This document shows, in pieces, positions 54,671 to 63,870 of a stretch of 64,000 nucleotides of DNA. Each line of letters begins with the position of its first letter. The first letter of the stretch is position 1. A program made the position numbers and the translations under genes. Below the pieces are notes generated by a model that saw only the letters and a list, made by a program, of their open reading frames with translations, had not been told where the DNA came from and made no database searches. Source of the DNA: Azorinus chamasolen (taxonomy: Eukaryota > Mollusca > Bivalvia > Cardiida > Solecurtidae); NCBI GenBank assembly GCA_963576725.1, contig OY755242.1, positions 28,694,725 through 28,758,724 of the forward strand, read 5' to 3'.

Positions 54671-56080
54671 AGCTCGACTATTCGAAGAATAGTGGAGCTA
54701 TCCTACTCGCCCCGGCGTCGGCGTCGTTGTCGGCGTCCGCGTCGGCGTCCGCGTCACACTTTGGTTAAGGTTTTTGTTAAAGTCCACTTTTTCCCTCTAA
54801 CCTTTGGAATAAAGCTTTGAAACTTCGAACACTTGTTCACCACCACAAAATTCATCTGTAGGTAAGAGTACATAACTCTGTCAAGCATTCTGACAGAATT
54901 ATGGCCCTTTTTAACTTAGAATTTTTGGTTAAGGTTTTTGTTAAAGTCCACTTTTTGCCTCTTACATTTGGAATAAAGCTTTGAAACTTGGGACAATTGT
55001 TCACCACCACAATATTTATCTGTAGGCAAGAGTACATAACTCTGTTAAGCATTTTGACAGAATTATGGCCCTTTTTGACTTAGAACTTTTGGTTAAGGTT
55101 TTTGTTAAAGTCCACTTATTTACATAACCCTTTGAGATAAAGCTTTAAAACTTGGAACACTTGTTCACCAACACAAATGTCATCTGTAGGTAAGAGTACA
55201 TAACTCTGTCAAGCATTTTGACAGAATTATGGCCCTTTTTAACTTAGAACTTTTGGTTAAGGTTTTTGTTAAAATCCACTTATTTACATAACCCTTTGAG
55301 ATAAAGCTTTAAAACTTGGAACACTTGTTCACCATCAAAATCTTCATCTGTAGGCAAGGGTACATAACTTTGTTAAGCATTTTGACAGAATTATGGCCCT
55401 TTTTAACTTAGAATTTTTGGTTAAGGTTTTTGTTAAAGTCAACTTTTTGGCCTCTTACCTTTGGAATAAAGCTTTGAAATTTGGAACACTTGTTCACCAC
55501 CACAATATTTATCAGTAGGCAAGAGTACATAACTCTTTCAAGCATTTTGACAGAATTATGGCCCTTTTTAACTTAGAACTTTTGGTTAAGGTTTTTGTTA
55601 AAATCCACTTATTTACATAACCCTTTGAGATAAACCTTTAAAACTTGGAACACTTGTTCACCATCAAAATCTTCATCTGTAGGCAAGAGTACATAACTCT
55701 ATCAAGCATTTTGACAGAATTATGGCCCTTTTTAACTTAGAACTTTTTGTTAAGTTTTTGTTAAAGTCCACTTATTTACATAACCCTTTGAGATAAAGCT
55801 TTGAAACTTGGAACTCTTGTGCACCACCTCAAGCTTCATACGTAGGCAAGAGTACATTACTCTGTCGAGCATTTTAACAGAAATTATTGCCCTTTTTTAC
55901 TTAAGTTTTTCTCTTTCATTAAAGAGTTCAAAGAGATCCTACATCCAGAATACTATTAAAGATATTTTACTGAGACTGATTACTTGCTTCTAGTATCATT
56001 GGACACTGTTTTAGTCCACTATCAAGCATTATCAAACAATTCTGAGAATAGTCGAGCGCGCTGTCCTGTGACAGCTCTTG
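54671..56080 (+). mobile_element. Helitron-like element with 164-bp units, copy 2 (full length)
   Basis: Starts AGCTCGACTATTCGAAGAAT after TTTTT, then a GGCGTCGGCGTC tract, then units in the order A A B B A B B, where A carries CTTTTTGCCTCTTACCTTTGG and B carries CTTATTTACATAACCCTTTG. It ends GAATAGTCGAGCGCGCTGTC, hairpin GCTGTC-CTGT-GACAGC, TCTTG, then TT. The AGCTCGACTATTC/GAATAGTCGAGC pair is the subterminal inverted repeat. This is the layout of Helentron/HINE and bivalve pearl-type elements. Confidence 0.88.
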
Positions 56081-56129
56081 TTATTAAATCCACTGGATTT
56101 GGATTATAGGATTGTGCATCATCTGTCTT

Positions 56130-56830
56130 TGTCTGGAATTTTGTCTGGACGATAGTCACCTAAAGCACTTGGGTTATGGTTTCCAATTTGTTTTTTGTGT
56201 GGGTGTGTCTAGGAAAGGTGGATTGTGACATACTGCTTTGGTGTCTCTGTGACCTTGACCGTTGTTTTTTATTGTAAACATTTGTCTGGAAATTTGTTCT
56301 GATGATATATCTTCAACCCCTTAGGACAGGATTTCCGAATATCTGTTGTGGGTGCATCTTAGGAAGGCAGAGTGTCACATACTACTTTAGTGTCTATGTG
56401 TCCTTGACATCAGGTTTAGTAGTCTAGGTGATATATCCTCAATTCCTTGGATTTCAGTTTCCAAATTAATTTTCTTATGTGGATGCTTCTTTGGAAAGCA
56501 GAGTGTGGCATACTGCTTTGATGTCTCTGTGACCTTGACCTTGACATTGATCTCAATGTTAGTAATAGGTTTTCTTGAAATTTGTCTTGAGGATATCTGA
56601 TCAACCCATTCATTTAGGGTTTCCAAATTTTTTGTGTGAATGCATCTTTGGAAGGCAGAGTATCACATACTGCTTTACTGCTTTGGTGTCTGTGTGATCT
56701 TTACCCTGACCTGCACCTCCATTTAAGTAAAAGTCTGTTCGCAAATAGTGTCTTGGATGATATCTCCTCTGACAGCCGCTTTGGTTAGGGTTTCCTAATT
56801 TCTTGTTTGGATACAGAGTGTAAGATACTA
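56130..56830. repeat. Tandem array, unit about 130-150 bp, GOLGA1 intron 4
   Basis: CATACTGCTTTGGTGTCTCT and GTGACCTTGACC, then TTGTCTGGA..GATAT and AGGGTTTCCAAATT, recur about five times with moderate divergence. Related to the single unit at 35785. A family E element ends the array. Confidence 0.75.
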
Positions 56831-57034
56831 CAGTAAAACCTCTCTATAACGACCACTAAATTGCATCGATTATTTTGTGTTAAAGGCAGGTGGATGCTTA
56901 AAGCAAGGTGAAAGTAAAACAGAACGTTCCTATAGGAGCGTTCTGTTTTACTTCCACCTTGCTTTAAGGAACCACCTGTCCAACATACCAACTAATTAAC
57001 ACAATTTAGTGGTCGTTATAGAGAGGTTTTACTG
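56831..57034. mobile_element. Family E (pogo-like) palindromic MITE, GOLGA1 intron 4
   Basis: CAGTAAAACCTCTCTATAAC to GTTATAGAGAGGTTTTACTG with TA on both sides; 204 bp. The inner palindrome AAGCAAGGTGAAAGTAAAAC is centred on GTTCCTATAGGAGC. Confidence 0.92.
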
Positions 57035-57039
57035 TATGT

Positions 57040-57595
57040 TGATGTCTCATGATTTTGATTCACACATCCAATATGGAAGTAATATGGTACCACATGTACT
57101 CAAATGTGGATATTGCAGACCATCACCTCCTTGTAGTGGAAGCAGATTCCTAGGTAAACTAGAATCTAATTCTCTAATATTTTGATAAATATGACTGGTC
57201 CTTGTATGTGCAAGTTTGCATCTCCTAGTTTCCTGCAATATGAGACTGTATTTACAAGGCTTCTTGGAAATGTATCAGATTGCTTTACTTTAAAATGTTG
57301 AAACATACTCACTCAGATCAACAGCCACCTTGAAAGTGAATATCCGGTATACGGACCATGAATACAAAAAAAGTTTATGAGCATCACTCATACTTAATTG
57401 TGATAGCATTAAATATTCCCTATTAGTCCACATCCAAACTCAGTGTGATGACTGTAGAAGTAATAAGAGCAGTCTCCAGTGGGGGACAGTGGATTATTAG
57501 ACAATACTGGCTTGGTTTTTTTTTTCAACTCAAAAATTAAAATTGATAATTAAGCAATATAACATAGTACAAGGAAGGAATATTTCCGACTGTTT
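57040..57595. other. GOLGA1 intron 4, remainder
   Basis: No repeat ends or exon-like sequence recognised before the exon 5 acceptor. Confidence 0.4.
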
Positions 57596-57599
57596 GCAG

Positions 57600-57697
57600 C
57601 TGTGGCCAAAAGAACACAAGAGCTGAATGAACAGTTCCAGACAACGAGAGTGAAGATGTCCGATAAGTTCAAAGACGAACTGGAGCAGAAAGAAAAG
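57600..57697 (+). CDS. GOLGA1: GOLGA1 coding exon 5
   Basis: 98 nt after acceptor CCGACTGTTTGCAG. Completes A114 and codes 115-146 (VAKRTQELNEQFQTTRVKMS, DKFKDELEQKEK), then GTACTT. It aligns with the human golgin-97 part reading Q..NE.FQ..R.KM, a strong family match. Confidence 0.93.
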
Positions 57698-57971
57698 GTA
57701 CTTCCTACTGTATGTCAGAGTTAAAGTTTGAAGAAAGTTTTTGCAGGCAGTAACATATTACAGATGAAAATGGGATGACACATTAAATGTCTTCACTAAT
57801 TTTGAAAACTTGTCATGGCTTTGCAACATTAATATGAATTCAAGGAATTAAAAATAAGTATCAGATCTCATTTTATATAAGATTATACAACTAAATTATC
57901 CTTAACTCATTAGTTTGGAAAAATTCCTCTAATTACATAGTCGAAATTATCAGATATTCTTGTAGCTACAG

Positions 57972-58199
57972 TTGAACCATTCCCTCATATTGACATCTTT
58001 TGACGCCTCTGTAAAAGTCACCTTTCTGAAACCATTGTGTTGGGTAGAGCATTTACTCCATAGGAGCAAATGCTGTATTTATCACAATTGTTTCAAGACT
58101 ACACAATTCTAAAAAATCCATTTTTCTAGTAAATATTCCAAGTCAGTATAATTATTCCAAGAGATTGAGTCTAAATGTAGCCCATAAGGGAATGGGTTG
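57972..58199 (+). mobile_element. Family A palindromic MITE, GOLGA1 intron 5
   Basis: TTGA, ACCATTCCCTCATATTGACA, palindrome AAACCATTGTGTTGGGTAGA with centre TACTCCATAGGAGC, right end CCCATAAGGGAATGGGTT. Several substitutions. Confidence 0.83.
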
Positions 58200-58469
58200 C
58201 TGAAAAGAAATGAATGTTTGGAAACATTTCAACTGAGAACACCTATGTTGATATTGTGAAGAGACAAGGCACTTTGCAACAACTTGTAATTTACAATTGT
58301 ATAGGCAATATGAGTTTTTGTCCAGAACTAAAACAAATTTTGTTTTCCCACCAATTGTTGAATGTACTGAAACCAAATGTCTGCATTAAAATCCTGTCTA
58401 GTGTAGTGTGTCACTACAAAAGTGTATAAGATAGCGATACTGACAAAGATGGATACTGAGAACTCTGCT

Positions 58470-58708
58470 TTAACCCTTTCCTTCATATAAACACCTTTTA
58501 AAGCATTTGCAAACAGAGTAGATCCAGTTCAGATGGCTCCTATAGGAGCCATCTGATCAGGATCTGCTCAGTTTGCTATTTGAATTTGATAGATCTGTTT
58601 CTTTAGTTTCTAAAATGGCTACAATATTCCACCTTCCATATTTCATTGTCCATGAATATTCAGCAGCTATTGAAATTAGGAATAAACATAGAACAGAGAA
58701 AGGGTTAA
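58470..58708 (+). mobile_element. Family B palindromic MITE, GOLGA1 intron 5
   Basis: TTAA at 58470 and 58705, ends CCCTTTCCTTCATATAAACA and AACAGAGAAAGGG, palindrome centre GATGGCTCCTATAGGAGCC with matching ATC. 239 bp. Confidence 0.9.
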
Positions 58709-58732
58709 ATATAATGACTAAATTTGGTTATA

Positions 58733-58968
58733 GTCTTTGACTGACAGTCACTCTGGTGGTTAGAATCATGGCCTAAACATTTGGATTTTGCATATGAGGA
58801 AGCCTTCCAGCTGGTTTGCGGTAGATCTGTATTTCTACTTTGGTGTTCTGTGCATAAAATGATGCAATTTGTTCCATGCACAGAAAAAGCCCTGCACCTG
58901 TAACTGGATGTCACAAGTTGACTGAAATACTGTTAAAGCAATAAAAACTGATACAAACAAATAAAAGT
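58733..58968 (+). mobile_element. SINE, diverged copy, GOLGA1 intron 5
   Basis: An eroded tRNA-like head (CTCTGGTGGTTAGAATCATG), then GGAAGCCTTCCAGCTGG, GCAATTTGTTCCATGCACAG, TGTAACTGGATGTCACAAGT and the tail GTTAAAGCAATAAAAACTG. Same family as 24886-25440, with body deletions. Confidence 0.7.
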
Positions 58969-59232
58969 ATGTCCGTATTGATTAAGGGATGTTATTCAGG
59001 GCCCTTAAGGCTGACTTAGTACAATAGAATTTATAGTTCGATCTTTCACAAGACAGTGCTCAGCATGTCAGACAGTTAGATTCTAATACTACAGTCGGCT
59101 GTACACATCATTTTTTGATGATAACAAATGGTAATTATTTCTCCTTCATATCTACGGGATTTGTGAAAAGTTTAGCAAACAGTTGGACGACTGTGACAAT
59201 GTCTTTGATTTGATTGATTGTTGTGTATGTAG

Positions 59233-59361
59233 GAGAAACATGAGTTGATTAACAAGTTGAAGGCTCTCGAGATGAAGCACAAGGAGTTTTACAAGAAGGA
59301 GGAGGAGAAGGAGGAGATACAGGGATTTGCCACGCAGGAGCTTGGAAAACTTAAACACATG
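59233..59361 (+). CDS. GOLGA1: GOLGA1 coding exon 6
   Basis: 129 nt, residues 147-189, after acceptor TTGTTGTGTATGTAG and before GTATGA. Contains EKHELINKLKALEMKHKEFY, KKEEEKEEIQ and GFATQELGKLKHM. The last block matches GFQQQELSKIKHM of human golgin-97, the best single identifier in the window. Phase 0 at both ends. Confidence 0.95.
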
Positions 59362-59439
59362 GTATGAACTCATGAATGCTGTATTTTCAAAGGGGAATAT
59401 TTCATCATTTTATTTATCTGTAGAGTCCTTTTATTATGA

Positions 59440-60540
59440 TCACCTACAAAGAAGGTGGATATATTGTTTTGTCCATGTAAGTCAGTCGGTTGACCAACTG
59501 TTTCCGCTCAATAAATAGAGAACTCTTTGACCCAAGATACCTCTTAGAGATGTTGGACATGTTCAGTAGAAGACCTCTTTTGTTTTGGTGCATTGTGGTT
59601 GAAGGTCAAGGTCATGGGGGGGGGGGAAATTGCAGCATTACACACACCTTGTTACATGATTTGCCCTACCTGACCCTGAACCTGATATAAATGCCTTTTC
59701 ACACCTTTGTGAACAGAATAGACCAAGATCAGACAGCTCCTAACTTAAGAACTAATTACACCTTAGATAGACTACACTGAAACTAAAATGTAATTAGAAT
59801 AGGATATTTTCAGTGAATTGGTACATGTTTTCATTCTACATAAATTATTGAAATTGCCATGCGTTTTGCGGCTTTCCTGTCAATTGACTTTAGTTGAAAA
59901 GAAAAGAGAGATTTTTTTTATACCCATGTGTAGTACGCACCTCCCATTCTTCATTATCCAAATTAAATTGGAAAAAGGGTACATTGTACTCTGACAGCCA
60001 AAGACAGTACATCTTTAACCCTTTACTCCATAAATACACCTTTTTACGTTTTGGCAAACAGAGCAGAACCAGATCAGACGGCTCTTGAAGGAAGATGTTT
60101 AGATAGATAGATTTATTTCTGTAAAAAGTGTACATAACATAGCAAAACATAGTTAAGGCAACAAATAAAAGCCATGTAGTGCACACTGGACACTAAGGAT
60201 AACACAAAAAAAGGAGTCCTTTTGACGAGACTATAAACCGAGGTCTGATATATCAGTGCTTTACACTGGGCATCTAAAAGAACCAGCAGCTCTGTCGATA
60301 ATAAGAGTAGGGCATCGCACCCAGGTTTCTCTGTATCCTCTCCCCTCTCTTTGAGACGTCAAATTAGCCCATAGTGACTAGAAACAAACGTTAATCTACA
60401 CAAAAAAACAAACACAAAGAAGGAAAATATTTTCCTTATTTCCATTGTGGTCAATGATGTAATTAGATAGAGAAACAGTTTGGATGTTGATGATTTGCTG
60501 TGGCCCATCTGGATTCAAATTGCTTGCAATGATAATTGTG
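59440..60540. repeat. GOLGA1 intron 6: several MITE and repeat fragments
   Basis: ACAAAGAAGGTGGATATATT with GTCAAGGTCATGGGG (59450-59620) is a truncated Helitron-like repeat. Family B fragments lie at 59690-59745 and 60015-60090 (TTAACCCTTTACTCCATAAA, GCAAACAGAGCAGAACC, GACGGCTC). A family C arm pair lies at 60475-60540. None is complete. Confidence 0.6.
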
Positions 60541-60689
60541 GATCTGCCCATAGTGTACAAGAAGTTAACATCATCTTCTAGCTGTTTTTTATCAGAGCTC
60601 TAGATAAGAGGAATATTTAGGAAATGTTGGATTTGAAAATATTTTCTTATATCCTTCGAAAGCAAAAGTAGAAATGCAAAAAGAGAAAA

Positions 60690-60845
60690 TTGCAGTCAGT
60701 TTTATTAAGTGCAACACCACTCATGCCCCCTAGCACCAGCTTCAAAACTAATAACATCAAAACTAATGATCCCGAAGGACCAGAAAATATAACAACACTG
60801 AGAATGAAGTACGGGGCGACTTTTTACGGCCGCCACACAAGCACT
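60690..60845 (+). repeat. Dispersed repeat, copy 2 (partner at 27310)
   Basis: CAAAACTAATGATCCCGAAG, GACCAGAAAATATAACAACA and GAATGAAGTACGGGGCGACT match 27410-27500 at most positions; both keep an open frame (GATFYGRHTST). Confidence 0.7.
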
Positions 60846-61020
60846 TTTATTTTATTTTTATTTTATTGGTACTCAATAGAATCATCACATTACGGCTATT
60901 CTTATAAGTTCATTCATCAACAAAATAGGGTTTGACGGAGAATTACAAGTTTGGTATAGATAGGTACACCTCTTATCCACAGTACTTTCCATCATGTTGC
61001 AATCCTGTATAATGATTTTT

Positions 61021-61351
61021 ATGCCCCCGTTGACGATAGTCAGGGGGCATTATGTTTTGCACCTGTCCGCCCGTCTGTCCGTCCGTCTGTCTTTCCATCC
61101 GTGCGTCACGCTTTTACGTGCAGTTGCTACGTGCAGTTGGTTGTCACAGTTTTTTCATTGTCTTATATCTCACTAACCACTGTAGCTATTGGCATGGAAT
61201 TGCATATATACATAAACCACCATCCATGTTTTAATTGCGCATCCAGCCCATGTTGCCCGCAAGCCCAAGGTCAAGGTCAAATGACTTTACATGCAGCTAG
61301 GCAAGCACCACCATGGGGGCATCGCTGTGTCTTACAGACACAATTTTCTAG
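61021..61351 (+). mobile_element. Helitron-like element ending 12 bp before GOLGA1 exon 7
   Basis: Starts ATGCCCCCGTTGACGATAGT with CAGGGGGCAT, then CCGTCTGTCC tracts. It ends GGGGGCATCGC, hairpin TGTGTC-TTACA-GACACA and ATTTTCTAG, then T. CTAG fits the CTRR 3' end of Helitrons. The element supplies most of the intron sequence upstream of the exon 7 acceptor. Confidence 0.8.
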
Positions 61352-61363
61352 TTGTATTTGTAG

Positions 61364-61512
61364 GTAATCTTGAAAGAGGAAGAGTTGGCCAAGTGTCAGA
61401 CTGAGCTGTCAGAGAAGATGCAGGAGTGGGAAAACATGCAACTGAGGAATGCAGTACTCTCGACTGAGGTCTCTAGTCTGCATGACAAACTCAAGACCTC
61501 AGAAACTACTAG
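61364..61512 (+). CDS. GOLGA1: GOLGA1 coding exon 7
   Basis: 149 nt after acceptor GTTGTATTTGTAG. Codes 190-238 plus two bases: VILKEEELAKCQTELSEKMQ, EWENMQLRNAVLSTEVSSLH and DKLKTSETT. Heptad-rich coiled coil, continuing the golgin rod. Donor AG|GTATAG. Confidence 0.92.
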
Positions 61513-61663
61513 GTATAGGCAGGTTTTTAAGTGTTGTCGCGCTGGATGATTATTTTATCATATTTGTTCATGTGTATTAGATAATTTCATATTTAAACTG
61601 TTATATAGGAATTTTTAGCTAAATTGCTATTGTGCTGTGTTTGTTATGTGTCGTCAACATTTT

Positions 61664-62813
61664 TAGCTCAGCAGAGCACTTTTGTGCTCAGGGTGAGCTT
61701 TTGTGATCGCCTGATGTCCGTCGTCTGTCGGCGTGCGTCGTCCGTCATCCGGCGTCAACAATTTGAACCTTTAAATATCTTTTCCTCTGAATCAACAGGG
61801 CTCTCAGCTTTCATCTTTGGTACATAGCATCATCTGTAAGTCCTCTACAAAAGATATATAAATTATGCCCCTTGGGTCAAAATTGGCCTCGCCCCAGGGG
61901 TGCCTTGTTTTCGATAGAAACATATAGTAAAACTTTGAATATCTTCTTCTTTGAAACTGGAAGGTTCTCAGCTTTGATATTTGGCACATATCATTATGTT
62001 CAGGTCCTCTATAAAAGTTATGTAAATTATGCCCCTGGGGTTAAAATTGGCCCCACCCCAGGGGTAGCCAGTTTTCAATAGAAACTTATAGAGAAAACTT
62101 TGAAAATCTTCTCCTGAATCTACAGGGTTCTCAGCTTTCATCTTTGGCACATAGCATCATGTTTAGGTCCTCTACAAAAGCTATATAATTTCTGCCCCTG
62201 GGGTCAAAATTGGCCCTACCCCAGGGGTGGTCAGTTTTCAGTAGAAACATATAGTGAAAACTTTGAAAATCTTCTCCCCTAAAACTGGAAAGTTCTCATC
62301 TTTCATATTTGGCACATAGCATCATGTTCTGGTCTTCTACATGAGTTATATAAATTATGCCCCTGGGGTCAAAATTGGCCCACCCCAGGAGTGGTCAGTT
62401 TTCAATAGAAACATATAGTGAAAATTTTTGAAAATCTTCCCTTCTGAAACTGGAAGGTTCTCAGCTTTCATATTTGGCACATAACATCATGTTCAGGTCC
62501 TCTACAAAAGTTATGTATTATGCCCCTGGAATCAAAATTGGTCCCACCCCAGGGGTAGCAAGTTTTCAATAGAAACATTTAGTGAAAACTTGAAAATCTT
62601 CTTCTCTGAAACTGGAAGGTTCTCCGCTCTCATATTTGGCACATAGCATCATGTTCAGGTCCTCTACAAAAGTTACATAAATTATGCCCCAGGGGTCAAA
62701 ATTGGCCCGCCCAAGGGTCCACTAGTTTTCAATAGAAACATATATTGAAAATTTTGAAAATCTTCTCCTCTGATTGTCTGGTGAGCGATATCAGGGCCAT
62801 TCTGGCCCTCTTG
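61664..62813 (+). mobile_element. Helitron-like element with six units of about 164 bp, GOLGA1 intron 7
   Basis: Starts TTAGCTCAGCAGAGCACTTT with GTGCTCAGGGTGAGC, then a CGTCGTC tract. Units with AAATTATGCCCCTGGGGTCA, AAATTGGCCC and CCAGGGGTGG recur near 61857, 62023, 62187, 62352, 62514 and 62678. Ends GTGAGCGATATC, hairpin AGGGCCA-TTC-TGGCCCT and CTTGT. Same layout as 54671-56080 but unrelated unit sequence. Confidence 0.87.
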
Positions 62814-62854
62814 TCTACTTAAACAGCATGTAGTCCTTGTTAGCTTGTATTTTT

Positions 62855-63042
62855 AGAAGAATTCACGAGCTATGGTCGTAACTCCGGCGTCTGCGTCGTC
62901 GTAGTTGTCATCTGAAATCTTAACATTGACCATAACTTCTTCAATTTTTCATTTACAACCTTCATTTTTGGTATGCATGTTCATCTTGACAATGATGACA
63001 GACGAGCTTTGGCACCTGCTTGCCATGCTCTTGTTTCAACAT
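62855..63042 (+). mobile_element. Short Helitron-like relative
   Basis: TTAGAAGAATTCACGAGCTA, CGGCGTCTGCGTCGTCG, ACAACCTTCATTTTTGGTAT and GACGAGCTTTGGCACCTGC, then TTGCCATGCTCTTGTT. One core unit only. Confidence 0.5.
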
Positions 63043-63174
63043 GTATTTTATTCCATATAAACATCCCTGATTTGGGTAAAAAGGGCAGATTTTAAGTTAC
63101 AAATACCAAATATTACAGCTAAATGCTTTATAGCAAAAGAACTGAATTAAAATGGAGCAATTTATCCATTTAAG

Positions 63175-63286
63175 GTTGAGACTAGATGAGGAGAGCATTG
63201 AGCATGGTAAAATAGTTAGTGCCCTGACGAAGGAGAGGATGACCCTAGACCAATCACTGTCTGAGGCCAAGGCACACCTTAATGAG
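63175..63286 (+). CDS. GOLGA1: GOLGA1 coding exon 8
   Basis: 112 nt after acceptor TTTATCCATTTAAG. Completes R239 and codes 240-276: LRLDEESIEHGKIVSALTKE, RMTLDQSLSEAKAHLNE, then GTAAGA. A reading frame starting at an ATG at 63152 runs through the acceptor; that upstream part is intronic. The gene continues beyond the window. Confidence 0.9.
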
Positions 63287-63375
63287 GTAAGAGTCTCCTT
63301 GTGGCTAATTTATAGTGCACTGATTACTCTAGCTATAAGTTGTATTTTTGTATATAAGTCGCCAACTGAATGAAG

Positions 63376-63870
63376 AATGTTGACTTTTTTCATGATAATG
63401 CACCAGCACATACTGCTGCCAGAACAAAGGACTTATTGATGACATACACATAAAAAACTACAGTAAAACTTCTCTATAGCTGCCACTAAATTACATTAAG
63501 TATTTTGTGTTAAAGGCAAGGTGAAAGTAAAACAGAACATTCTGTTTTATTTTGACCTTGCTTTAAGCAGCCATTTTCATAAACAACAACTAATTAACAC
63601 AATTTAGTGGCCATTATAGAGAGGTTTTACTGTATTCAACATCCTCCCCATAGTCCTGACTTTGCCCCCAGTGACTTTTTTGTTTGCAGAATTGCAGAAA
63701 ATGCTTTCTTGAAACAAATATTCAAATAGGGGAGCATCGAGTTGGGCTTTTAATCAGTACTTTAGATATAAGCCCGGATCTTTGTTCACTGGTGGTATCA
63801 TGAAGCTCCAGCAATGTTGGGACAAGTGTATTATGAAAGGAGATTGTTTTAAGAGATAAAAATTGTATTT
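63376..63870 (+). pseudogene. Mariner transposase relic, split by a family E MITE
   Basis: The C-terminal half of a Tc1/mariner-superfamily transposase. VDFFHDNAPAHTAARTKDLL holds the second catalytic aspartate (HDNA). After the MITE at 63461-63632, HPPHSPDFAPSDFF holds the third (SPD.APSD), followed by ENAFLKQ. Near 63795, LQQCWDKCIMKGDCFK matches the usual RW..CI...G.YF tail. Stops and the insertion break it. The N-terminal half and element ends were not found. It lies in the intron after GOLGA1 exon 8. Confidence 0.87.
63461..63632. mobile_element. Family E (pogo-like) MITE nested in mariner relic
   Basis: CAGTAAAACTTCTCTATAGC to TATAGAGAGGTTTTACTG with TA flanks; 172 bp. The palindrome remains (AAGGTGAAAGTAAAACAGAA to its inverse), but the central CTCCTATAGGAG is absent: the arms meet at GAACATTC. 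Confidence 0.9.

Noticed and set aside
63152..63373. 73-codon frame starting at the ATG at 63152
   Set aside because: Only 63175-63286 is exon 8 of GOLGA1. The start lies in the intron, and the end reads through the donor GTAAGA.
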